A DNA stretch of 64,000 nucleotides from Welwitschia mirabilis (Eukaryota; Gnetophyta; Gnetopsida; Welwitschiales): the NCBI GenBank assembly GCA_051453625.1, contig JBOZIK010000001.1, positions 23,853,641 through 23,917,640 of the forward strand. The letters run 5' to 3'. Positions 35,075-46,504 of the stretch are shown piece by piece. The notes under the pieces were generated by a model, which saw nothing but the letters and a program-made list of their open reading frames with translations, did not search any database and had not been told where the DNA came from. The position numbers and the translations under genes are program-made. Position 1 is the first letter of the stretch, and each line of letters begins with the position of its first letter.

Positions 35075-35174
35075 NNNNNNNNNNNNNNNNNNNNNNNNNN
35101 NNNNNNNNNNNNNNNNNNNNNNNNNNNNNNNNNNNNNNNNNNNNNNNNNNNNNNNNNNNNNNNNNNNNNNNNNN

Positions 35175-37159
35175 TTGTTTTAAAAATTTCTAGTCCTTAA
35201 CCTTATTTTTTTCTCTCATGTAAAGAAATATCTACTCTACTTGACTTTCTTTCACTTAGATCTTTTTTTGTGATTTTGATAGATTTAACTATGTTTAGGA
35301 TATTGAGAAAGATCCACTTAACTTAACTATACCAAAATTAGACTCTATTCTCATTTGTATGTTTTTTGATTTTTTTTATTTTTTCTTTCTCATACTAAAA
35401 TTTTAATTTTATCTGACTAAGGTTTAAAATTGGAAATTACNNNNNNNNNNNNNNNNNNNNNNNNNNNNNNNNNNNNNNNNNNNNNNNNNNNNNNNNNNNN
35501 NNNNNNNNNNNNNNNNNNNNNNNNNNNNNNNNNNNNNNNNTAAAATTTTAATTTTATCTGACTAAGGTTTAAAATTGGAAATTACTTTCACCTCTAAACA
35601 TATCACGATTTAGATTAGTAATAAGTCTTGGTTGGTGGTGGGCATAGGAAGCCTTACGTAGATAGAGGTCCATGTCAGGCTACACTGCCCTTTGAACTTT
35701 TTGTGCAATCTTAACTACTTTAACTATGAAGTTTAGGCCATACAAACAGTTATGTCTCTCTTAAACAGAAACGTCCTGGGCACCTTGAGGTTTANNNNNN
35801 NNNNNNNNNNNNNNNNNNNNNNNNNNNNNNNNNNNNNNNNNNNNNNNNNNNNNNNNNNNNNNNNNNNNNNNNNNNNNNNNNNNNNNNNNNNNNNNNNNNN
35901 NNNNNNNNNNNNNNNNNNNNNNNNNNNNNNNNNNNNNNNNNNNNTGCAAACATTACATAATACTCTCCTTTGATTGGGGTATATAGTTGAGGTAACCGAA
36001 ACTAGCCAATGACTTAGATGCACCACTGAAGTCATTCATATTTTTGGCCTTTTACTTCCTTATGAGATAAGAATACCATCCTTAGAGAGGATGTGATCAC
36101 TACCTAGATTCAAGAGTAGACTTTAAAACTGATAAATCTGCATTTTCATTACCTAATAATCAAATTAGGTCCCTTTGCATTAAAATTTACCTTCCTTACA
36201 TTAATAATTCTTTAAAAAGTTATCCTTTTTATTCTTATTTGCATAGGTTTTTCATGGTTTAGGGTGGGATTTGNNNNNNNNNNNNNNNNNNNNNNNNNNN
36301 NNNNNNNNNNNNNNNNNNNNNNNNNNNNNNNNNNNNNNNNNNNNNNNNNNNNNNNNNNNNNNNNNNNNNNNNNNNNNNNNNNNNNNNNNNNNNNNNNNNN
36401 NNNNNNNNNNNNNNNNNNNNNNNNNNNNNNNNNNNNNNNNNNNNNNNNNNNNNNNNNNNNNNNNNNNNNNNNNNNNNNNNNNNNNNNNNNNNNNNNNNNN
36501 NNNNNNNNNNNNNNNNNNNNNNNNNNNNNNNNNNNNNNNNNNNNNNNNNNNNNNNNNNNNNNNNNNNNNNNNNNNNNNNNNNNNNNNNNNNNNNNNNNNN
36601 NNNNNNNNNNNNNNNNNNNNNNNNNNNNNNNNNNNNNNNNNNNNNNNNNNNNNNNNNNNNNNNNNNNNNNNNNNNNNNNNNNNNNNNNNNNNNNNNNNNN
36701 NNNNNNNNNNNNNNNNNNNNNNNNNNNNNNNNNNNNNNNNNNNNNNNNNNNNNNNNNNNNNNNNNNNNNNNNNNNNNNNNNNNNNNNNNNNNNNNNNNNN
36801 NNNNNNNNNNNNNNNNNNNNNNNNNNNNNNNNNNNNNNNNNNNNNNNNNNNNNNNNNNNNNNNNNNNNNNNNNNNNNNNNNNNATTTGTCTTTATTATCA
36901 TACTTTGTGGTTTGGATAGATCACTTGGATTTTTTGGATTAATTCTTTTTTGTTGTAACTATACCTCTCTGTTGTGACCTCTTTTTTCTTTTATTGCATT
37001 GTGACTTAGATAGATCACTTAAACTAGTGAATGATAATAAGATCTCTTTTTAGGTAACTATATCATTTTATTTAATTTTTTTCTATTTGTTTTCTCCTTT
37101 TGGGTCTTAATAAGTTTTCTTTATCTATTGGATAGATCATTTTATTGGTAGTGAATATG
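35175..37159 (+). mobile_element. Copia family C copy 2: leader
   Basis: It aligns with 28965-30240 of copy 1. No protein domain is seen. Three gaps interrupt it: 35441-35540 (100 N, with a 45-bp exact repeat on each side), 35795-35944 and 36274-36883. The reading frames spanning those gaps are artefacts of N. Confidence 0.7.
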
Positions 37160-38160
37160 TGCAAGATCCCTGTGGAATTTGACTTTATCTTATAATTTGT
37201 TAACCCTTTTCTTTCTTTTCAGTATTCATCATGACTTCATCATTGAAAGGAAGATTCTAGATTTTATCAAATATCTTCATACCCATATTGAATACTAGAA
37301 TAATAACCAACCTTAGGGTGATCTTACATGATGATTAGAGTTGGGAGGATTAAAAGAGAACTTTATATTAACAATGTGTATTTATGATTTCAATATAGAT
37401 TTTTTTGAAATAGAGCATGTTCCTCTTTAGAACTTAGATGAAGAAGATGCATGATAAGCCATTGATTACAAGATCATAGAGATAATGTAAAAATTAGTGG
37501 CCACTTTGCATAAAACATTGGTTGATTAAAAAAAGTCTAGTTATGTTAACTATTATACTTTGCAGGATACATTTTATGTGAAGAATGATTTAGAAATGAT
37601 CAATTTTATCATGAGATTGAACAACCTTCATTATAAAAAGGGTAAAATGCATTATCTTATAGCTCAAATAATGGATATTAAAGTAAAAATTATTGAAATA
37701 TACCAAATGAATAAAGTTTGCATTCGTTACATCAACTTGATTCATTGTTGTTTGTAGGATCCATCTTTTCATAGCTACATTTTGTCTCTTCAAGAAAATA
37801 AGCAGCTATCAAATATGAACTTTGACATACTTAGTAAGAATATTATTATTGTTGAAGCTTAGTTTAAGTTCATAGGCTTCTTGTTCTATGATGCAACATG
37901 CAAAGTTTCTCATTCTTATAGACTTCCTCCTAAACATAGCCAATATTCTAGAAACTCTTATCCGTCAAGTAAATCTCATCATAAAAAGAGTAAGACTCCA
38001 TAGAAATAGTAAAATAAGCTTAATCAAGCTCAACCAATCAAGTTGATCAAACTCAACCAACCAAGTATCAAGTTTAGCATACTGCTACTCTAAAGAAAAA
38101 TAATTATTAGTACTCACAATTGGGAGATAAGATTATATCATAGAATTTTGTCAGATACCT
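37160..38160 (+). pseudogene. Copia family C copy 2: gag remnant
   Basis: The gag coding signal is clearest at 37560-37757 (FYVKNDLEMINFIMRLNNL, then KMHYLIAQIMDIK). It aligns with 30600-30770 in copy 1. The region after it is basic and polar (SYPSSKSHHKKSK at about 37960-38000), as in the C-terminal part of Copia gag, but no intact CCHC knuckle is seen. Stops occur throughout. Confidence 0.65.
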
Positions 38161-39800
38161 TGGGATAAGATCAAATCTACACCTAAGACTAATGTAGTTA
38201 TTGAAGAATTTGATTCTCTTAATGATGATGAAATTTTTAAGTTAAATGTAGTCTTTAATATTTTTGACTTTATTGGTATGAGTGAGCACATACCTCATGA
38301 TAAGACCTAGATTCTTAACATTGGAGTTACTCATCACATGACTTATAAGCATGATTATTTTGATGACTTCATTAAAGTACCATGTTAGGTTTATTTGATA
38401 GATAAAACTCCAATTCTAGTGTAAGGATATGGTTTGGATACCCTTAACTTAACATTGCTCTCTCTAGAGAGTATTTTTAATGTACTACATGTGCCTCCTT
38501 TGAGATCACATCTTTTATTGCTTTCCACTCTAGTGTGAAAAGATCACTTAATTTTTATGATGAAGCACTTAGTGGAGATTTTTTATTGCAATAAAAAACT
38601 GGTTATGAAAGGCTATGTGGATGGAAAACTCATTTTTCTTTAAGGTTATGTTAAAATATAGGAGATTGTTTACATANNNNNNNNNNNNNNNNNNNNNNNN
38701 NNNNNNNNNNNNNNNNNNNNNNNNNNNNNNNNNNNNNNNNNNNNNNNNNNNNNNNNNNNNNNNNNNNNNNNNNNNNCACTCTAGTGTGAAAAGATCACTC
38801 AATTTTTATGATGAAGCACTTAGTGGAGATTTTTTATTGCAATAAAAAACTAGTTATGAAAGGCTATGTGAATGGAAAACTCATTTTTCTTTAAGGTTAT
38901 GTTAAAATATAGGAGATTTTTTACATAGTTTCTCAAGATTAAATCTCTTCCTTGCTATTATGGCATGTTCTATTAGGAAAGCCTACTCATCGCATAATGA
39001 ATGCAGTGCATGGGAATGGCTACTAGCTTCTTCCATCCATTCCATGAGATTTTCTTTAGTGTGAAGCATATATCATGGAAAAATCAACTAGAAATGATTT
39101 TATACCAAGTAATTGGTGTGTCAATCAAAAGCTTCTACTTATTCATAATGATCTAGGTAGACTTACACTAGTTTTTACTCTCCAAGGTGGCTTTTGCTAT
39201 TTTATATCTTTTATTGATAACTATTTCTAAATGAGTTGGGTATATTTCATTAAGTCAAAATCTCAAACCTTAAACATTTTTAAGAAGTTTAAACTTAAAG
39301 TGAAAAAGTAAACTAATTTCTAGATTAAGAGATTCTAATCAAATAATAAAGGTGAATACATATCTATTAAGTTTAAGGGCTTTCTTTCTTCTAAAGGAAT
39401 TCATCATTTGATGACCTCTCTTGAGACACCTCAACAAAATGGCATCTTTGAGTATTTTAATTATACAATCATGGATATAGTGCATTTTATGATGTATTTC
39501 ATTGGTTATAAGACCTATCTTTAGGGTGAAGCAGTAAATACTACTGTGCATCTTAATAACTGCATTGGTCCTTACTCTAAAAAAGGAGTATCTCTACCTA
39601 AGAATCGGTATGTATTCAAGTTGAAGTTACATCACTTTCATGTCTTTGAAATGCTACATCCATATTTCACATAAATATCATGATAAATTTGGAGTACATG
39701 CTCATATTAGCATTTTTATGGAATATCTAGTTGACCAAAGGGTTATTGAGTTTATATTCCAAAGAATTAGAAGATCATTATTTCTTGTGCTATAATTTTT
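38161..39800 (+). pseudogene. Copia family C copy 2: protease and integrase remnant
   Basis: A protease core is visible at about 38305-38365 (ILNIGVTHHMTYKHDYFDDF, where the family has a D[TS]GATHHMT core). Integrase runs from about 39140: LIHNDLGRLTLVFTLQGG, then FCYFISFIDNYF (first catalytic Asp region), MSWVYFIKSKSQT, KGIHHLMTSLETPQQNGIFE, and GEAVNTTVHLNNCIGPYSKK. The PQQNG block with the expected E region after it makes the assignment firm. Several stops and frame changes are present. A 100-N gap at 38677-38776 has about 150 bp repeated on both sides. Confidence 0.8.
38527..38928 (+). repeat. 150-bp duplication across a 100-N gap
   Basis: CACTCTAGTGTGAAAAGATC and what follows at about 38527-38676 is repeated at 38777-38928 with a few single-base differences. 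It is almost certainly a contig overlap that was not collapsed. Confidence 0.85.
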
Positions 39801-40500
39801 TAGAGACTAAACAATGATTCTCAGCTTGATCTTTTGAAGCTTTATACTTTTTATAACCTAGCAACCATTTTGGATGCTTAATATCCTATAGTTGAAAGGG
39901 GACATGTAGCCATCGGTCCTGCTCTAGTACCTTCTATTAGTATAACTTCTTTTCAACCTATATGAATTGAGTAATTTAGTGCTTTAAGCACTTTTAATCA
40001 TGGTTCTAGCAGTAATTCAATAGGTTCTCTTACCAAAGAAGCTGAGACTACCCATAGATGAAATCATAGTACTTGGTTATAGTCTGCTCTTCAGGATGTT
40101 CATGATGATGAAGAGGGTAAAACTTAAACTAGATATAGCTCACATGCAAAGCACGATGCTGATATTAATGAGCTTAATATAATTTTTAATGGTAAATTAA
40201 TGTCTTTGAAAGATATCTTTTTACAAAATCAGTGGGTCCAAGCCATGAAATGAGAATACCATGCTCTTGTAAAAAATAATACATGGGAGTTGATTCATAA
40301 AATTAAGAAACTTATACAGCATGAATTCATTACAATAGTGCATCATCCGACTATAGAATCATGAATTGCTACTTAAACAAAGATATTTAGTTGAAAGAAG
40401 CTCCAGTATTTCCATTTCAAGATTAGATTGATAATGAGTTGAGTTAAACTAATTTTTTTCATGTACATCATGGGATTCATTTGACTTTTAAATCACTGAT
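39801..40500 (+). pseudogene. Copia family C copy 2: integrase end and truncated RT start
   Basis: After the integrase a decayed linker leads to the beginning of the RT domain at about 40225-40310 (WVQAMK*EYHALVKNNTWEL; the family has W..AM..E...L..N.TW.LV). The palm with its YVDD box and RNase H are not found. The coding signal ends near 40340, so most of RT has been deleted. Confidence 0.65.
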
Positions 40501-40513
40501 TGAAGTTACATCT

Positions 40514-40612
40514 AATGCTAGTATAATAGGATGTGTAGTACAAATATGACCTAATACTATAGGATGTGTAGTAAACATTTTGGCCTAGCATTATGGGATG
40601 TGTAATGCTAAT
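40514..40612 (+). repeat. Tandem repeat, about 33-bp unit, three copies
   Basis: The units share ATAGGATGTGTAGTA followed by an ATGACCTAATACTAT- or TTGGCCTAGCATTAT-like linker. They lie just before the 3' LTR in the region where RT and RNase H are missing. Confidence 0.75.
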
Positions 40613-40792
40613 AAATAAGCTTATTTGCTATGATATGTATAATAGTAAATTGACTACTTCTTTTATGAAGTCATTTTCTTACATGGAAACTCCTTTCTAG
40701 AGGTTTTATTATAGGCTAGATTTCTAAGGTTTTTCCTCAAACACTCTAGTTTTGACTTGAAAGAGAGAATATTTTTATGTGGAGAGGAAATT

Positions 40793-40960
40793 GCTAAGGC
40801 TAGTACACACTATGGCTCCATGACGAGGGATACGTAAAAACCCCAGTGATGTGCTTGTCTATTTAAGCAAGCTCTTTGTTTGAATACGAAAGTGAAGAAA
40901 TAAAATTTATGATTTGAAAATCTTGTACTCTTCAATTTTGGGCATTCTTATTTTGTAACA
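40793..40960 (+). mobile_element. 3' LTR end, Copia family C copy 2
   Basis: It aligns with 27385-27545 and ends TTTTGTAACA at 40960. The LTR start is uncertain, probably near 40620-40700, because copy 1 has diverged upstream of 27385. Confidence 0.65.
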
Positions 40961-40999
40961 GTTTTTACTAAGAGTCTACAAAAGTCTAATTAGGAGGTA

Positions 41000-42340
41000 T
41001 GCTTACATGCAAAAATTAACATTTGTATAACATGTTTTAGGTTAATTTATTATAAATGAAGAAATTAATCTATTTGTTTTAATCATAAAATATGTATTCT
41101 ATTATTTTTTAAAAATGGAACTTAATTTTATTCTTTTATTCATTATAACTATAGATCTTTAGGCATATTTTGAAACACATGGTAAAAGATGGATACAATT
41201 CCACATAAAATAATAGTAGTAATGGAGACATGAGGTGATGACACATAGCAAGAGCATTAAAAGACATGTAGTAAAGTCATGTAAAGGTAGCAATAGATAC
41301 ATGTGTTAATGGCCCTAGTTAGCAGAGGAATCTAGCTTTAAATGCCATAGGGTTGAACTTATCATGATGAAATTTTCACCTAATGCTACATGATAACTAC
41401 CATCAAATGCTAAATGGTAGAAATTCTATGTAATGCTATAGGATAGAATTGTATCCATCTAATGCTACATGACAAACTTTACCAAATGATACAAGATAAA
41501 ATCTTATCTACCTACTACTAAATGATGAATATTCTATCTAATGTTATAAGCTAGAGTCCAACAACCTGATATATAACTACAAGCCATATCAACCTTACCC
41601 TTACCTTTAAAAGGGACTTATTCCTTTATTTGTAAACATTATTCATTTTGATAAGTCCTTGGAGCATTAAGTCTAAATGTCCTTCTAAGTAATTTTCTTA
41701 GAAGCGAGTTTGTTTTCAAGATAGCTTAAACAATCTTTACTAACTTCCTTCTTCCATTGATGTAATGTGTTTTTTGATTTAATACAAGTAGTTGTTCGCT
41801 TTTGACTTTAAGTTGCAAATAACTTTATACTTATCATAATTAAGCAATAATTATATTATAAAGTTATATTATTATTTGAGTAAATTCCATATTTATTTGA
41901 TTTAAGTATCTTTTATTTGATGGATTTTGAGTGATTTGAGTCCTTATTTTTTATTCTTATTCAAGGGCTATGGAGGATCAAGTGACTATTAAGTTTACCA
42001 ATTCTCATATGGCAAATGAAATTATGTTACCATAATCTAATCCATTACTTCTTAATAGTTTAAGTATGTTTTAAAAATTCATAGGATATCTTTGGATTGA
42101 AGGATTGCTAGATGATAAAATAAGTTAAACCTTGAAGCTTGTTCATCTTCCTACCTCTCCAAATGAAGTTTTAACAACATTTTTAAACTCTTTATTTTTT
42201 CTTTTCTTTGACTATAATTATAAGATAATAAAAATTCTATTTAATTTCTACTAAGATATTATAATTATCCTCATGAAATAATGACACTAAATATCCTCCT
42301 AGTTTATTTTAGTTTGGCTTTACTATATTATGAATAATCA
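41000..42340 (+). mobile_element. Gypsy LTR, family A copy 3
   Basis: It aligns with 1-1368 reverse-complemented. It starts TGCTTACATGCAAAAATTAA at 41000 after a purine-rich AGGAGG. A TATA-like CTTTAAAAGG lies near 41605-41615. A 24-29 bp minisatellite of seven units around AATGCTACATGATA occupies 41382-41575. Similarity to copy 1 continues to about 42340 but no good primer site follows, so it may be a solo LTR. Confidence 0.7.
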
Positions 42341-42684
42341 TATTTAATAAAATGTTTTTGATTCCTAACATAGATGAAATTATACATAACTAATGTTCAA
42401 ACTTTATAATCCACTAAAATTAAATTAACATAATGAAATTAAAATTTATTAAAACATTAAAAAATGTAATGATTGAGAATGAAAAAAAATAAAAAATTAT
42501 ATTGAAATGTCTAAATTATGAATATTTTAAGGTCAAACATAGGAATCTAGCATGGTTACTATATTATCATAATGTCATAGAATATAAATGGAACGTAATT
42601 TTTATAGATTTTATCTTAAGGCTTCTAAAAGTTCCAAAAGATAATGACTTAATCATGGCTATAATTAGAGGAAAAAACTAAGTT
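42341..42684. other. AT-rich stretch, nothing recognised
   Basis: No coding or repeat signal. It ends at the target-site duplication of the Sirevirus element. Confidence 0.5.
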
Positions 42685-42689
42685 GGTAT

Positions 42690-44131
42690 TATTGAATTAT
42701 TATTTGTTAATTGATGTTAAACTAATGTTTTCTATATAGAAAAAATTGTTATATTTTATGCAAAAATATTGATCAATGTAGGTCAAAATCTAAAATAATT
42801 CATGTCACATTTTGATCCTTAAACTTATCAAGTTTTTGATACCTTCCTAAGTGGTCAACTAAACTTCTAAGGAGTTAACTGCACCTAAAGCTTATACAGA
42901 AGTGAACTGAATTCAGAGGGGTCAACTAGATAATTTGGGGGTCAACCAGACCTATGAACTTGAGCATCAATACTTCTTAACTAATCATCAAGAAGTGACC
43001 AGATACTTAAGAGGTTGATCAAACTAGAGCACTGTGCATCTAGTACTTCTTAACCAACTATTAAGGGGTCAATTGGACATCTGAGGGGTTGACCAAACTT
43101 GAGCATTATGAATCTGATACTTCCTAACCAATCATCTAAGAATCGACCAAACATGTAAGGATCGACGGAACCTATGTAAATTAAGCATTTAATACTTCAT
43201 AGCCAATTAGTAAGGGGTCGACCACATTCCTAAAGGATCAACCGGACCTAAAGCAGAAAACTGTGTGGGATTGTTTTTGGACTAAGCGAGTGACCAGATA
43301 TATATGTGAGTGACTAGATATGTAGTTGACCAGACTATAAGGAGTCGACCAGACATGGAGCCATAAGAAACTATGATCCATTAAAAGAGCTCAAGGATGA
43401 CCAATTTAAATGATGATACTAGATTAAGTTAATCAAAATTTTAAGGGATTAACCAGTCATTATAGAAAAGCAAACTTTATAGCTATTATGTATTTGTTTT
43501 ATGTCCATTGGAAGATATTTTCACTTATTAAAACCCTAAAAGTATTCCATTATATATTACTAAGATCACTGTATCAAACTTTTGAATCTTTTGGACCTAT
43601 TCGTTATACTCATTGACATTTCATTCTTGAATAAGGATGAATTAAGAACTATTGATATCTTTACATATGTGATCAGATCAATAGCAATCTTTATTTTTAG
43701 ATTATACCATCTTTTGAAGAAGTGATTTAATATTATTCTTAAGCCAAAGATCAAGTGATACTTATGCATTTGGGCATACCGTTATCATTGCTATTCTTTC
43801 TTACAAAAGGTTGAGATGGAGTCTTAAAAAAAAATCTATTTGTAAAGGTTACAAATAAACCTGGAATACCTAAAAGAGATAATGGAGATTTGGATTAGGC
43901 TTGAATAGAAGCTAATCATCGAGAGTGAATTAGATGATTTTCCTGAACCACTATAAATATTGTTTTCTTTTAATTGATATTTTTATGCTTTCTATATTTT
44001 AGTTTTTTAGATTAATTTTATTTTTCCTATACAATTTTTTAGTGATTCATTTAAGTAAAGATAATATTATGTAGTTATTTTTAATAAATTTTTTAGAAAC
44101 CTATTCATCCTGAAGGGTTCTCGACCCTATA
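42690..44131 (+). mobile_element. Sirevirus 5' LTR
   Basis: The 1442-bp LTR runs from TATTGAATTATTATTTG to CTCGACCCTATA. The usual TG/CA ends have been eroded to TA/TA. It aligns with 53571-55133 throughout and, inverted, with the solo LTR at 60337-62012. A four-unit 73-bp array lies at 42964-43265. Confidence 0.85.
42964..43265 (+). repeat. LTR tandem array, about 73-bp unit, four copies, with GTCGACC motifs
   Basis: The units begin GCATCTGATACTTCTTAACC-like and contain AAGGGGTCGACCAGAC and a second GGTTGACC-like element. The same four-unit array is present at 53841-54145 in the 3' LTR. Repeated palindromic motifs in LTRs are reported for Sireviruses of other plants; GGTCGACC would be the local version. 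Confidence 0.8.
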
Positions 44132-44133
44132 TT

Positions 44134-44145
44134 TGGTATTAGAGC
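44134..44145 (+). other. Primer binding site (initiator Met tRNA)
   Basis: TGGTATTAGAGC, one base from the standard TGGTATCAGAGC, two bases after the 5' LTR end. The corresponding site in the repeated segment is TGATATCAGAGC at about 46440-46451. Confidence 0.85.
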
Positions 44146-44197
44146 TCCATTAAGTTCATGTTAAGATCTTAATAGGTCTAAACTCTAGAACCTAAAA

Positions 44198-46171
44198 ATG
44201 AGTAACCCATCTGATAGGTTTTCCACAAGTTGTCCACCTATGTTTAATGGGTTAAACTATGCATTTTGGAAAGTCCAAATGAGAATCTTCCTTAATCCTT
44301 AGATGTTGACATTGAAGAGGTTATTTGTAATGGATATACTATGCCTACTAACAAAGATGAATGTCCATGGTAATTCCATTTTAGTACTAAAAATCTAAAA
44401 CCAATGAACTCCCACTGCTAGATCTAGAGTTATCATATATTACCATGCTCTTAATGCTATATTTTATGCAGTTTGTGTAGATGAAGTTAAATGGCTTATA
44501 AATTATATGCAAAGGAGGCATGATATATTCTTAAAGTTATTCATGAAGGGACATCCACTGTTAAATAGGCTAAGCTTCAAATGATTATTTCTAAATTTGA
44601 AAACATTCATATGGATGAGGAGAAAACTTTATAGGAATTCTTTGCCTGACTTACCAACATCATAAATTCCATGGTAAGTCTAGGTAAAAGATTGACTGAG
44701 GTAAAAGTGATCTGAAAAGTACTGAGATCCCTTCCACAGAGGTTTAAATCAAAAGTCATAATAATAGAATAAATTAAAAATATCAACATAATGGATCTAG
44801 AATAATTACAATATAATTTGCAAATATATAAATTAAAATCTTTTGAAGATAAGAAGAAAGGTATTGCTTTGAAGTATGTGTAAGAAGAGTATAGGTTAGA
44901 GAAATCTGATGAAGACCTAGATAATGATAAAATTATTCTCTTAGCAAGAAGATTTAAGAAATTTTTGCACAGAATAAATAAGAAAGGTGAGCCAAGTAGA
45001 GAAATAAGATAGAAACACTCAAAGTTTATAAATCATCAAGACAAAGGAAAAGAGATTAAATGATATGCATGTAAAGGCTTTGGCCACATAGCAAATAAGT
45101 GCTTGAACAACAAGAGAGAATAGAGAAAGTCAAAGACATTTTTATTCATGACTACATGTTATAATGTAGATGAGATTCATGATAGTAGTTTAGGCCAAGA
45201 TGCAGATGGAGATCGAAGGTTCTCATTCATGGCAATTATGCCTCAATTATAGAATTTTCCTAGTACATTTAAATCAGATGATTTGGATGTCATTGAAGAA
45301 GATCAAAATGAGATCAAAGACACCTATTAGGAACTATACTTGGAATGTTAAAAGTTGTTAAAGTGCATAAATGATCTAAACAATACTATAAAATCTCCCA
45401 CTAAAGAAAAGAAGGAAATGGAATCGAAGTATAAAATGATAAAATTTGAAAATTCTAGTCTTGTACTATAGGTAAAGAACTTATCACAGTTTGTTAATAA
45501 ATTTTCTAATGGTTTAACTAAATTGGAATAGATTCTTAAAATTCAGAAATAGGTCATGATACATCAAGTATTAGCTTCATCCCCCAAAGATTACAAAGTC
45601 AGCAAAATTAAGTAACTTAGCAAAATAAATTTATTTCTAAAGTCAGTTATCCTTTTTATGATAAGTCAGATCATTCAAAGCTTTTTGGTAATGCTAGAAA
45701 CGTAATGCTATTTTGAAATTTAGTTAGTACTTTTTCATTAAAAATTTGTTCCACTAGGAGGTGTATCACATTAGTATAAAATGACTAAGTGGCTAAAGAT
45801 AATGATTTAAAAAGTCCTTTGATTTAGGTAGCTTTCAAGGTTTAAAATGACACTAGCTGATATTTGGATAATGGCTGCTCTTGATATATGATGGGAGATA
45901 AGTCTAGATTAAAATAGTTGAGTGATTTTAATGGAGAATAAGTTACATTTAGTAATAATAAAAGAGCCAAAATTGAAGGAATCGAAAGCATTAGTGGAGG
46001 TAACATATCTAGAATAAATTAAGTGTTGTATGTCAATGGTTTAAAGAATAATTTACTTAATATTAGTTAAATTTATGATAAAGGTTGTAAGGTCATTTTC
46101 TATAGTCTAAATGTGAAGTTAGGCATGACAAAATAAATGATATTATTCTCAAAGAAAATAGAATAGGTATC
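44198..46171 (+). pseudogene. Sirevirus gag-protease, first copy
   Basis: The frame starts at ATG 44198 (MSNPSDRFSTS), 53 bases after the primer site. The capsid part runs to about 44900. A zinc-knuckle region at 45058-45110 reads YACKGFGHIANKC, with its first cysteine codon now a stop. A helical linker follows (45290-45640), and the protease core at about 45855-45910 reads WYLDNGCS (family: WYLDSGCS). There are many stops, mostly TAA or TAG where Gln is expected. The protein would assemble the particle and cleave the polyprotein. The copy is cut by a 100-N gap, after which the LTR end and gag appear again. Confidence 0.8.
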
Positions 46172-46271
46172 NNNNNNNNNNNNNNNNNNNNNNNNNNNNN
46201 NNNNNNNNNNNNNNNNNNNNNNNNNNNNNNNNNNNNNNNNNNNNNNNNNNNNNNNNNNNNNNNNNNNNNNN

Positions 46272-46438
46272 GATTGGTATTTTTATGCTTTCTGTCATTT
46301 CATTTTTTAGAATCATTTTAGTTTTATTGCACTAAGTTTATACTGATCCATTTCAAGTAAAGTGTTTTTATTATAAAGTTATTCACTCATGTTTTTTAGA
46401 ATCCTATTCATCCTTCCTCTAGAGTTCTTGATTTTACA
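46272..46438 (+). repeat. Repeated LTR 3' end after a gap
   Basis: It aligns with 43966-44132 (GATTGGTATTTTTATGCTTT to a TTCTTGATTTTACA end). The second primer site and second gag follow it. Either the element carries a real internal duplication, or two related elements were joined here. Confidence 0.8.
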
Positions 46439-46504
46439 TTTGATATCAGAGCTTTGTTGAGTCTGTGTTAAGATCCTAACAGATCTAAATTTTACAATTC
46501 AAAA

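Noticed and set aside
36264-36977. Long open frames of more than 200 codons across 36264-36977 and similar at 49042-49636 and 60569-61357
   Set aside because: They consist almost only of N and carry no sequence information.
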